Origin: Fen-1364 sp049515135
GTDB taxonomy: Bacteria; Spirochaetota; Spirochaetia; SZUA-6; Fen-1364
NCBI GenBank assembly: GCA_049515135.1
Contig: JBEKUJ010000012.1
Span: forward strand, 1-64,000
Direction of reading: 5' to 3'
DNA length: 64,000 nt
Part shown: in pieces, positions 56,574 to 64,000 of the stretch
Position numbering within the stretch: position 1 is the stretch's first letter
Layout of the letters: each line of letters starts with the position of its first letter
Notes under the pieces: model-generated
What the model saw: only the letters and a program-made list of their open reading frames with translations
What the model was told of the DNA's origin: nothing
Databases searched by the model: none
Position numbers and translations under genes: made by a program

Positions 56574-57218
56574 TCAGGATGACAGGACGGACCGCACTGC
56601 CTCTATCTCGTCTTCGTTGATCATGTGACCCATGTTCGGGTAGATGCGTGCGGTCACGCTCGCGCCACGGCGCTTCAGGACCTCAGCGGATTCCAGGAAG
56701 CGCTCCTTGGGAATGTGCGGGTCGACATCGCTGCATCCCATGAACACCGGCGTCCCGGCAAGGGACCCGGGGGAGTCCCGCGGCGCGTCATCCGGCCCGA
56801 TCAGGCCTCCGCTCAGTCCGAAGATGCCTCCGAAGCGCCGGGCGTTGCGCGCCGCATACTCCAGGACAAGGCAGGCCCCCTGGGAGAAGCCCAGGAAAAA
56901 TACCGCCTCGGAAGGGATGCCCGCCTCTACCAGCCCGGCTTCGATGTTCTCCAGGACAGAGAGAGCCGATGAGAGCCATGGCTCGTTGTGTGCGAGGGGC
57001 GCAAGGAACCTGTTGGGGTACCAGGTATGTCCTGCCGCCTGCGGTGCCAGGTAGGCAAGCAGGGGCGCCTGGAGCTCGGGCGCCAGGCCAAGAATGTCAT
57101 CCGCGGAGGAGCCCCTCCCGTGCACCATGACCATGGCGGCCTTTGCCGAAGCCACCTGCGTTCCCCATGAAAGGACAGGCTGTCCAGCATGCGGGCCTGT
57201 CGGCTTTTTCCCTGTCAT
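56574..57218 (-). CDS. Phospholipase/carboxylesterase-type hydrolase (MhqD-like)
   Basis: A 214-aa alpha/beta hydrolase: AAMVMVHGRGSSADDILGLA, FFLGFSQGACLVLEYAAR (nucleophile GFSQG) and YPNMGHMINEDEIEAV (His). This is the dienelactone-hydrolase-like esterase that pairs with a VOC ring-cleaving dioxygenase in quinone-resistance operons. Its ATG is in a 4-bp overlap with that dioxygenase here. Confidence 0.88.
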   Translation of the reverse strand: MTGKKPTGPHAGQPVLSWGTQVASAKAAMVMVHGRGSSADDILGLAPELQAPLLAYLAPQAAGHTWYPNRFLAPLAHNEPWLSSALSVLENIEAGLVEAGIPSEAVFFLGFSQGACLVLEYAARNARRFGGIFGLSGGLIGPDDAPRDSPGSLAGTPVFMGCSDVDPHIPKERFLESAEVLKRRGASVTARIYPNMGHMINEDEIEAVRSVLSS

Positions 57219-58171
57219 GCATCCGCCCTTGCCGGCGCCGGGACCGTGATTGGAGGGAGGTGCCGCTCGATGAGAGGCCGCTCGGATTCGAGCCATGGCG
57301 GCAGCTTCAATTGCGTTCCGAGGTTGTCCACGGTCTCGTCCACCGCGAAGCCTGGGGGGTCCGTGGCTATCTCGAAAAGAACTCCGCCGGGCTCGTGGAA
57401 ATAGACGGAATGGAAGTAGCTTCGGTCGACCACCGGCGTCGGAGATGCCCCCGCCTTCAGGAGGTCCTTTCTCCAGGCAAGCTGTTCCTGGTCGTCCTTC
57501 GCGCGCCAGGCGATGTGGTGCACGGATCCGGCAGACTGCCGCGCAGGGGGTGCCGCCGGGTCCGCCAGAATGTCGATGCGGGCCCGAGCGTCCTCCGGGC
57601 CCGCGACAAACCGATGCCTGTTGCCTTCCGTGCCTGCGCGTGCAAATCCCATGACATCGGTCAGAAACGCCGCGGACCGGCCGGGGTCCCGATGCGTGAA
57701 TGTTGCGCCATGGAACCTGCGAATGGAGTGGAGAGGTCCGACGATGCTCCCCGCCCAGCCGTCGACTCCTTCCGCGGATGGATCAGCGAACAATTCCACC
57801 TTCATTCCGTCAAGGTCGTCGAAGGACACGGCTTGCTCTCCGAATCGGGTGAACGGCCCGCTGAACTCGATCCCTTTCCTTGAAAGCCGTTCGATCCAGA
57901 ACTCCAGTGAGCCTGTGGGGATGGAGAATGCCACAGCGGAAGTTTCCCCCGTGCCCCTTTTCCCTCGCAGCGCGTCGGGAAAAGGGAAGAAGGTGAGGAT
58001 GGTCCCCGGTCGTCCAAGCTCATCTCCATAGTAGAGGTGGTAGACCTCCGGCGCGTCGAAATTGATGGTCTGTTTCACCAGCCGCAGGCCCAGGAAGCTC
58101 ACGTAGAAGTCAAGATTGGCCTGCGGATCGCTTGCCAGCGCGGTTATGTGATGTATTCCCTGAATAGCCAT
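57215..58171 (-). CDS. Ring-cleaving dioxygenase (MhqO-like, VOC family)
   Basis: A 318-aa two-module VOC enzyme: IHHITALASDPQANLDFYVS (His ligand), LRLVKQTINFDAPEVYHLYY, IRRFHGATFTHRDPGRSAAF, GSVHHIAWRAKDD (His) and FHEPGGVLFEIATDPPGF (Glu). The three residues give a plausible Fe(II) site. Related MhqO/CatE-type enzymes open hydroquinone or catechol rings; the coupled esterase supports a quinone-detoxification pair. Confidence 0.9.
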   Translation of the reverse strand: MAIQGIHHITALASDPQANLDFYVSFLGLRLVKQTINFDAPEVYHLYYGDELGRPGTILTFFPFPDALRGKRGTGETSAVAFSIPTGSLEFWIERLSRKGIEFSGPFTRFGEQAVSFDDLDGMKVELFADPSAEGVDGWAGSIVGPLHSIRRFHGATFTHRDPGRSAAFLTDVMGFARAGTEGNRHRFVAGPEDARARIDILADPAAPPARQSAGSVHHIAWRAKDDQEQLAWRKDLLKAGASPTPVVDRSYFHSVYFHEPGGVLFEIATDPPGFAVDETVDNLGTQLKLPPWLESERPLIERHLPPITVPAPARADA

Positions 58172-58240
58172 GCTAAGAGATACGAATGTGAACCGGAGGA
58201 GTCAACCATGCCCCTCGGCAGCGTTGGCCCTTCCGAAACG

Positions 58241-61200
58241 TCAGGCGGAGCCGACCAGCTCCCGCAAGCGCGCAAGGGCCCCCGGGTTGGTAAGGCCGCC
58301 GTGGTAGCACAACACACGGTCGATGGGATAATCGAGGAGCTTGCGAAGCGAAGCGGTTGCTTGCGGAAGGTTGGGGGTTGCCGTGGGGCTGGGGCCCTGC
58401 AGCACGCCGTTTTCCGCGCGCAGGGCGTCCCCTGAGATCAGCAGCCGGTCCGCGGTGAGGAAAAGGCTGATGTGCCCCGGGGTGTGTCCGGGAGTATGGA
58501 TGACAACGATGCCGCCGCCGTAGGGCAGCTTTTCCCCGTCAACAAGGGCCCGGTTCACGTGGACTTTCGGCGGGTTGGCGAAAAGCTGGCGTACGCGCTC
58601 CCTCTGCTCGGCGGGCACGGTCTGCAGCATCGTTTCTATTCTGTTGGGGTCCATCTTGAGCAGCCTGCGATCCCCTTGGATGTACGGGATGTCGTCGCCG
58701 TGCGCCAGCACCTCGGCGTTGCTTGCCATGACCGCAGCGCTTGCCCCGCCGATGTGGTCTATGTCCTGATGGGTGATGATGATGCGGCGGACGTCCTTCC
58801 ACCCCAGACCAAGACGGGCCAGGTGCTCTCCAATTGCCTGGTCTGATCCCGGCACTCCGGTGTCGATGAGCGTTGCCCCGTCCTTCTTGTCCCACATGAG
58901 CACCGGATAGATGGTGCTCGCGTTTGCGCCAAGGCGCATGGGGACTTCCAGCGCCTCCAGGTTCTTTCCCAGCTGCATCTTTTCCAATGGTACGACCACG
59001 GGAGACGTACGGTCAACGCGTTTTCTCTCGAACAGGTAGAAGGCGGCCGGCACCACGAAGAAAGTGAGGATGGCAGAGAACACTATCCCGCCGAGCATGA
59101 CCACGCCCATGTTCTTTCCGAATTCGGATCCCTCACCGCGGCCCAGGATGAGGGGGAAGCTGATCACGAGCACCGTCATGGTAGTCATGATAATGGGGCG
59201 GAAGCGGAGCCGCGCTGCTTCCACCAGCGCATCTTTGAAGGGCATCTTGCCGATCCGCTCCACGACGAAGTCCAGGTACAGGATGGCGTTCTTTGCTGAA
59301 AGGCCGATGAGCATAAGCATCCCCATCATGCCGAAGATGTCCAGGCCGCCTCCCTGCGCAAAGACAAGGAGGAGCGCCCCCACCAGGGCCAGCGGCACGG
59401 GCAGGAGCAGATAGACGGGATAACGCCAGGAGTTGAACTGCGCGGCCATGACAAGATAGGCAAGGAAGAGCGCAAGCAGGAACGTGAGGGGGCCGGTGAC
59501 GAGAAGCTGCGCGGCAAGGGTCACAGGGTTGAATCTGCTGTTCGACGTGATGGCGAGCCCGCCTTCCAGGAGGCCCGACTTCTCGAGGTCCCCGGTGATC
59601 CTGTCCTTCACCACGAGGATGGGCGGAGCATCAGGGCTCATCGTAATGGTGAGGTTTCCCGTGTACGTGCGGTTGTACCTGCTCATGCTCACGGGAGCCT
59701 GGTTCAGCTTGAAAGTCCCCAACTGGCCGAGGTGCACCATGGTCTTGAGCGCCGGAGAGTAGATGGGGAGGTTGAGAAGGGACTGGACGCCGGACAGAGC
59801 AGTCGGGTCAGCCTGCACCTGGATGGGGTAGCTGAGGCCTCCTGTCACTACGGTTGAGGCCTGCACGCCGGAGGCATAGGTCTGCAGCGCGTTTGCGATC
59901 ATTGAGGGCGAGATCCCGGTTCCCTGAAGCCGGGAGGGGTCAGGGATGAAGTCGTTCTCGAGGCTCGTGTCCGAAAGCGAGGAATACACGTCCACGACCC
60001 AGGGATTCTTCTGTATCTCCTGGATGAAGCGCCCGTTGCGCTCCACCAGCGTTGTGAAATCAGGGGAGACGATGCTGAGCGACAGGGAAGTGCCGCTGGG
60101 GCCGAAGCCGCCGCCCCCGTGGATCATGACCTGCGTCGAAGGCTGGTCCTGGAAGAGCGCCAGGATGGCGGAGCGGTACCGCGGGACCAGCTGGAAGACG
60201 TTGGCCCTTCTCGTCACGGGGATCAGCTGGACGGTCATGTTGGCCGTGTTGGTTCCCGTGAAGGTGCCGCTCACCCCGCCGGCGCTGGTGCCTATGACGG
60301 ACTGGATGGTGGTCACTTCCGGCTGCGCGCGCAGAAAGCGCTCGATCTTGCCGACCCCAGTGTTGGTGACCGCAAGCGGCGCCCCTGGCGGGTTCCTCAG
60401 GTGGATCTCCAGGGAACCCGAGTCCGTGTTGGGGACGAAGTTGAAGGGGACCCGGGGAACAATGAAGAATGCAATGGCTCCCAGGAACAGAGCGCACCCC
60501 ACAAGGACCAGTACCCCGCGGTGCAGGATCTCGCTGAGTGACCTGGCGTAGGCGTCGCGGATCCATACGAGGCCGGCCTCTGTCCAGCCGTGCAGCAGGC
60601 TGGTCAGGGACTGGAGGAGAGACAGGGCGATCTTGAGGAGGTAGTACCCTATCCCCAGCGCCACGGGATACGCGGGTATGGCAAGGAGATAGACAGGCTT
60701 GCGCGTAAAGAAGAGGATGGCCGCCGCGCCTGCTATTCCCACGACGATTCCAAATGCGGTACGCCATGAGCGGAAGCCCCACCTGATGGCGTCCGGGAGC
60801 TGAACCCAGCTTCGCAGGAAGTCTGCCCAATCGAGATCTTTCGACTCCGGAGTATAGGCAAGGCGCACCGTGAGGAAAAGCACGGCCTCCAGGAGGGAGA
60901 AGGCCACCGCCGCCGCAAGCCCCAGGGAGAACTGCTGCAGGAAGCTGCCGATGAACCCGCCGATGAAGCTCACGGGCAGGAGCACGGAAAGAAGGGAGAG
61001 GGAGGCGGCTACAACGGCGCTGAACACCTCACTTGCGCCCCGCAGCACGGAATCCCGGAGGCTGAACCCCATGGCCCGGTATCGCTCCACGTTTTCCGAC
61101 ACGACGATGGAATCATCCACGACGATTCCGATTGCGATGATCAATGCCAGGAGGGAGACAAGGTTGAGGGAGAAGCCGGCCAGCTTGTACAGGACAGGCG

Positions 61201-62344
61201 CCGCCGAGAGGGCGATGGGAATGGCCAGGATGACGGAGATGGCCGTATTGAGCTTGCCCAGGAAGAGCAGGACGATCAGGGCCACCACAAGGGCCGTGAT
61301 GAGTAGCTCCCTGTAAGTCGAGTTCACGGATGCGCGGATGGGGCCGGTGGAGTCATTGCTGATCTCGATGGAATAACCGGTGGGCAGCGACATGCTCTTC
61401 AACGCCGCGCGCACGGTGTCGGCCACTGCCACGGAGTTCGCGTCCGTTGTCTTCTGCACGGAGACCAGCACGACCGGCATGCCGTTCACGCGGGCATAGT
61501 CCGTGGCGGCGGGAATATCCCAGACGCTCCCCAGCTGGTCCACGCGAACGCCCCTGTTTGAATCCACGAGGGTCCGGGAAATCTGCGAAATGTCGGCGGG
61601 CTGGTTCTGCGTGGAGAATGTGAGCGCGTTGTTGTTCTTGACGATGGTGCCGATGGGCATTTGGAGCGCCGAGCCTGTGATTGCGGCAACCACCTCCTGG
61701 GGAGAGATGTTGTAGTAGCGCAGTCGATCCGGATTCAGGAGCACCTCGAACTGCTTTGAAGGCCCGCCGTCGGTGAGCATGGTCGCCACTCCGTCGATCC
61801 TCTCCAGGGATGGCCCGAGAATGTTCTGGACGTAGTCGTTGACCTCCGCCAGATCCGCCCCATGGCCTTCGATGCCGAACTGGATGATGGGATCGGAGTT
61901 GGGATCGAAGGTCTGGATGGTAGGCACCGTGACGTTGGCGGGCAGGCTCCTCACTGCCGCTGAGACAGCGGTAGCAATCTGGTTGGCGTCAGCGTACTTG
62001 TCGGTGCTGGGGTCGAACGCCAGGAAGACCCGGCTCATGCCCTGGGAGCTTGAGGAGTTGATGTCCGTGATCCCGCTCACCGAGGAGACCACGTTCTCGA
62101 TGACCTGCGTCACCTGGAGGTCCATGACGCTCGGCGTGGCTCCGGGGTAGGAGGTCCTCACCACAACCGCCGGAATGACGATGTTGGGAAGAAGGTCCAC
62201 TCCGAGGCCCAGCGTTGAGATGATCCCGAAGATCGCCACCGCCACGAAAATGCCGACTGCCAGCACGTAGCGGGTGACGGAGAAGTTCACGAGCGGATTG
62301 ATCTTGTTGAAGATTTTCGTCTCGTAGGCGCGAAGAGTGTTCAT
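58241..62344 (-). CDS. RND (HAE1/AcrB-like) efflux transporter fused to an MBL-fold domain
   Basis: A 1367-aa protein from ATG 62344. Residues ~1-1109 are an RND pump: IIAIGIVVDDSIVVSENVER carries the TM4 Asp pair and IGLSAKNAILYLDFVVE (Lys ~1018) the TM10 Lys of the proton relay, so it looks functional; ~120 extra residues lie between TM6 and TM7. Residues ~1123-1367 are a metallo-beta-lactamase fold: ATLIDTGVPG, IIITHQDIDHIGGA, VIHTPGHTPGHISLF and LLISGDALRA. No stop separates the two. An internal ATG at 58978 could start the MBL part separately. No membrane-fusion protein gene is present in the window. Confidence 0.9.
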   Translation of the reverse strand: MNTLRAYETKIFNKINPLVNFSVTRYVLAVGIFVAVAIFGIISTLGLGVDLLPNIVIPAVVVRTSYPGATPSVMDLQVTQVIENVVSSVSGITDINSSSSQGMSRVFLAFDPSTDKYADANQIATAVSAAVRSLPANVTVPTIQTFDPNSDPIIQFGIEGHGADLAEVNDYVQNILGPSLERIDGVATMLTDGGPSKQFEVLLNPDRLRYYNISPQEVVAAITGSALQMPIGTIVKNNNALTFSTQNQPADISQISRTLVDSNRGVRVDQLGSVWDIPAATDYARVNGMPVVLVSVQKTTDANSVAVADTVRAALKSMSLPTGYSIEISNDSTGPIRASVNSTYRELLITALVVALIVLLFLGKLNTAISVILAIPIALSAAPVLYKLAGFSLNLVSLLALIIAIGIVVDDSIVVSENVERYRAMGFSLRDSVLRGASEVFSAVVAASLSLLSVLLPVSFIGGFIGSFLQQFSLGLAAAVAFSLLEAVLFLTVRLAYTPESKDLDWADFLRSWVQLPDAIRWGFRSWRTAFGIVVGIAGAAAILFFTRKPVYLLAIPAYPVALGIGYYLLKIALSLLQSLTSLLHGWTEAGLVWIRDAYARSLSEILHRGVLVLVGCALFLGAIAFFIVPRVPFNFVPNTDSGSLEIHLRNPPGAPLAVTNTGVGKIERFLRAQPEVTTIQSVIGTSAGGVSGTFTGTNTANMTVQLIPVTRRANVFQLVPRYRSAILALFQDQPSTQVMIHGGGGFGPSGTSLSLSIVSPDFTTLVERNGRFIQEIQKNPWVVDVYSSLSDTSLENDFIPDPSRLQGTGISPSMIANALQTYASGVQASTVVTGGLSYPIQVQADPTALSGVQSLLNLPIYSPALKTMVHLGQLGTFKLNQAPVSMSRYNRTYTGNLTITMSPDAPPILVVKDRITGDLEKSGLLEGGLAITSNSRFNPVTLAAQLLVTGPLTFLLALFLAYLVMAAQFNSWRYPVYLLLPVPLALVGALLLVFAQGGGLDIFGMMGMLMLIGLSAKNAILYLDFVVERIGKMPFKDALVEAARLRFRPIIMTTMTVLVISFPLILGRGEGSEFGKNMGVVMLGGIVFSAILTFFVVPAAFYLFERKRVDRTSPVVVPLEKMQLGKNLEALEVPMRLGANASTIYPVLMWDKKDGATLIDTGVPGSDQAIGEHLARLGLGWKDVRRIIITHQDIDHIGGASAAVMASNAEVLAHGDDIPYIQGDRRLLKMDPNRIETMLQTVPAEQRERVRQLFANPPKVHVNRALVDGEKLPYGGGIVVIHTPGHTPGHISLFLTADRLLISGDALRAENGVLQGPSPTATPNLPQATASLRKLLDYPIDRVLCYHGGLTNPGALARLRELVGSA

Positions 62345-62399
62345 TGAAGTTTCCAATCATTGTACGACGCCGGGCCCGGATTTACCAGATGGGTTGGTC

Positions 62400-64000
62400 C
62401 TAAATCTCGACCCCTCCGCGCTGCGTATCGTAGAGCCTGCGGAAGTACCCGTCACGCTTGACCAGCTCTTCAGGGCTCCCCCTCTCGACGATCCTGCCCT
62501 TGTCTACAACAAGCACGGTATCCGCGTCGCGGATAGTGGAGAGGCGATGGGCAATGATGAAGCTGGTGCGTCCCTTCATGAGCTCGATCATGCCCTGCTG
62601 GATATGAAGCTCCGTGCGTGCGTCCACCGAGCTGGTGGCCTCGTCCAGCACAAGGAGCCGGGGGGCAGCAAGCACTGCGCGGGCAATAGCGATGAGCTGC
62701 CTCTGGCCCTGGCTCAGGTTGGCTCCTGACTCCACGAGCTGCGTTTCGTATCCCTGCGGCAGGCGCTGGATTGCATGGGCGGCGCCTGCCAGCTCCGCGG
62801 CGAGCCGCATCTCCTCCCGGGAGGCATCAGGCCTGCCGTAGAGTATGTTCTCCCCGACGGTTCCGGCAAACAGCCATCCGTCCTGGAGCACGACGCCGAA
62901 CGCCCGCCGCAGGCTGGACCGCGAATATTCCCTGATGTCCGTCCCATCGATCAGGATGGCGCCGGAGGTGACTTCGTAGAAACGCGAGAGGAGGTTCACG
63001 ATGGTGGTCTTGCCCGCGCCTGTCCTGCCCACGATGGCCGTGACGCTGCCGGCGGCCGCGCTGAAGCTGACATCCTGCAGCACGGGGACGTCCGCGCGGT
63101 AGCCGAAGCTCACGCCGCGGAACTCCACATCCCCGCGGGGCTGCGCAAGGGACCGCGCCCCTTCGGCATCGGCCTGCTCCTCGGGCTCTTCCATCACTTC
63201 GAAGACGCGCTCGGCACCCGCGACAGCGGACATCAGCGTGTTGTAGGTGTTGGCCAGGTCGTTCAAAGGCCTCACGAACTGGCGGGAGTACGAGACGAAG
63301 GTGGCGATGAGACCGATGCTGATGAAGCCGCGCAGCGCAAGGTAGCCTCCCGTGACCGCCACGAAGGCGAAGGCGATGTTGTTGATGACGTTCATCATGG
63401 GCATGAGAAATCCCGTCCAGATCTGCGCCCGGGTTCCAACCCGTCGAAGCTCGTCGTTGATGAGCGCAAACCGCTTCCCCACATCCGGCTCCCTCCCGAA
63501 AGCCTTCACCGCCTGGATGCCGGAAACGGTCTCCTCAACGTGACCGTCCAGCGCGCCCAGGGTGTCCTGCTGCTCCTTGAAGAGCACGCGGGTGTGCCGT
63601 GCAATGGTGGAGGTGAGGAGGAATACCAGCGGGACGGGAAGCAGGCTGACCAAAGCCATGGCGGGGCTCAAGGAGAGCATGATGGTCACTGTGCCAGCCA
63701 CCACGACGACGCCCGACATGAGCTGGACTGCAGACTGGGAGACGGTGACGCTCACCGCGTCCACGTCGTTCGTGAGCCTGCTCATGATGTCCCCGTGGGG
63801 CCGGGTGTCGTAGAATGCAAGAGGCAGACGCTGCATCGTGTCGAACAGGCCCTCGCGGATGTTCCTCACCATCCGCTGCGATATTCCCGCTATGAGCCAT
63901 CCTTCCACCGTCTGCAGGAGAGCGCTGCCCACGTAGGCCGCCAGGAGCGCAAACACGGCCAGGGTCAGCGCCTTGACCGGAAGCAGAAGAGAGCCGAATG
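62400..64000 (-). CDS. MsbA-type ABC exporter (partial, 5' end beyond window)
   Basis: At least 532 codons in view; the N-terminus lies beyond the right edge. A transmembrane domain (AYVGSALLQTVEGWLIAGIS, TNDVDAVSVTVSQSAVQL) precedes a nucleotide-binding domain with VGRTGAGKTTIVNLLSRFY (Walker A), GANLSQGQRQLIAIARAVL (signature) and RLLVLDEATSSVD (Walker B). Half-transporters of this type export lipids, peptides or drugs. It lies 55 bp upstream of the RND-MBL gene on the same strand, so the two exporters are probably co-transcribed. Confidence 0.93.
   Translation of the reverse strand, partial: FGSLLLPVKALTLAVFALLAAYVGSALLQTVEGWLIAGISQRMVRNIREGLFDTMQRLPLAFYDTRPHGDIMSRLTNDVDAVSVTVSQSAVQLMSGVVVVAGTVTIMLSLSPAMALVSLLPVPLVFLLTSTIARHTRVLFKEQQDTLGALDGHVEETVSGIQAVKAFGREPDVGKRFALINDELRRVGTRAQIWTGFLMPMMNVINNIAFAFVAVTGGYLALRGFISIGLIATFVSYSRQFVRPLNDLANTYNTLMSAVAGAERVFEVMEEPEEQADAEGARSLAQPRGDVEFRGVSFGYRADVPVLQDVSFSAAAGSVTAIVGRTGAGKTTIVNLLSRFYEVTSGAILIDGTDIREYSRSSLRRAFGVVLQDGWLFAGTVGENILYGRPDASREEMRLAAELAGAAHAIQRLPQGYETQLVESGANLSQGQRQLIAIARAVLAAPRLLVLDEATSSVDARTELHIQQGMIELMKGRTSFIIAHRLSTIRDADTVLVVDKGRIVERGSPEELVKRDGYFRRLYDTQRGGVEI

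Noticed and set aside
1..64000. CRISPR arrays, rRNA, tRNA, intact insertion sequences or prophage genes
   Set aside because: No regularly spaced direct repeats, no tRNA-like cloverleaf in the intergenic gaps read, no integrase or capsid-type proteins, and only one transposase relic.

Overview
The window is about 64 kb of GC-rich bacterial chromosome with short intergenic gaps and many 1-8 bp stop/start overlaps. A V-type (not F-type) ATPase, agmatine-to-putrescine enzymes, two carbohydrate ABC systems and a bacterial NHEJ kit (Ku, LigD, extra ligase) point to a free-living heterotroph. The V-ATPase and sugar-transport content would fit a spirochaete-like or other deep-branching anaerobe, but no rRNA or marker gene is present, so the phylum stays open. 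I saw no rRNA, tRNA, CRISPR array or intact insertion sequence.

Layout. 0-4.2 kb: minus-strand V-ATPase operon (peripheral-stalk coiled coil, I, K, E, C; C runs off the left edge) preceded by a tiny MshEN-like gene. 4.3-7.6 kb: aguB-aguA, a secreted EEP-fold protein and trmO. 7.6-9.5 kb: NadD-like nucleotidyltransferase, a 62-aa peptide gene and a DUF4389 membrane protein. 9.6-14.5 kb: a five-gene plus-strand operon (phytoene-desaturase-type oxidoreductase, cyclophilin-like, N-acetyltransferase-like, acyl-CoA synthetase, acyl carrier protein) that looks like a lipid or polyketide-type pathway. 14.5-24.1 kb: sugar catabolism (galactokinase-like, fucose-isomerase-like, amidohydrolase, MalEFG-type ABC importer without its ATPase, NagB-like deaminase and PIG-L deacetylase), with an IS630-type relic and an oxidoreductase tail.

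24.3-26.5 kb: GT39 membrane glycosyltransferase and an alpha/beta hydrolase. 26.5-40.1 kb: DNA-repair region. LigD (PE-pseudoligase-POL) is coupled to a 1136-aa nuclease/helicase. On the other strand a BRCT-like/MerR/TPR protein is coupled to a catalytically intact stand-alone ligase, and Ku lies at 39-40 kb. Between and around these are small accessory genes and several decayed fragments (SigJ-type sigma factor, two PhnB-type VOC genes, a DUF4143 ATPase tail, an unidentified frameshifted gene). 40.3-42.7 kb: DHFR-like reductase, a CNB-HD-GYP signalling protein and a short DUF1761 gene.

42.8-49.7 kb: a self-contained minus-strand sugar operon (SorC regulator, periplasmic binding protein, permease, double ATPase, SIS isomerase, PfkB kinase) behind a 28-bp near-perfect palindromic operator. 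49.7-58.2 kb: small metabolic and stress genes (histidine phosphatase, DUF998, ArsR/SRPBCC pair, DUF2203, DUF2277, GlxA-type regulator, GyrI-like, VOC proteins, MsrA, and a dioxygenase-esterase pair of the MhqO/MhqD kind). 58.2-64 kb: an RND efflux pump fused in frame to a metallo-beta-lactamase-fold domain, and an MsbA-like ABC exporter cut by the right edge.

The most unusual items are (1) the LigD whose ligase domain has lost its catalytic residues and OB fold, with an intact ligase encoded 5 kb away, and (2) the RND-MBL fusion.
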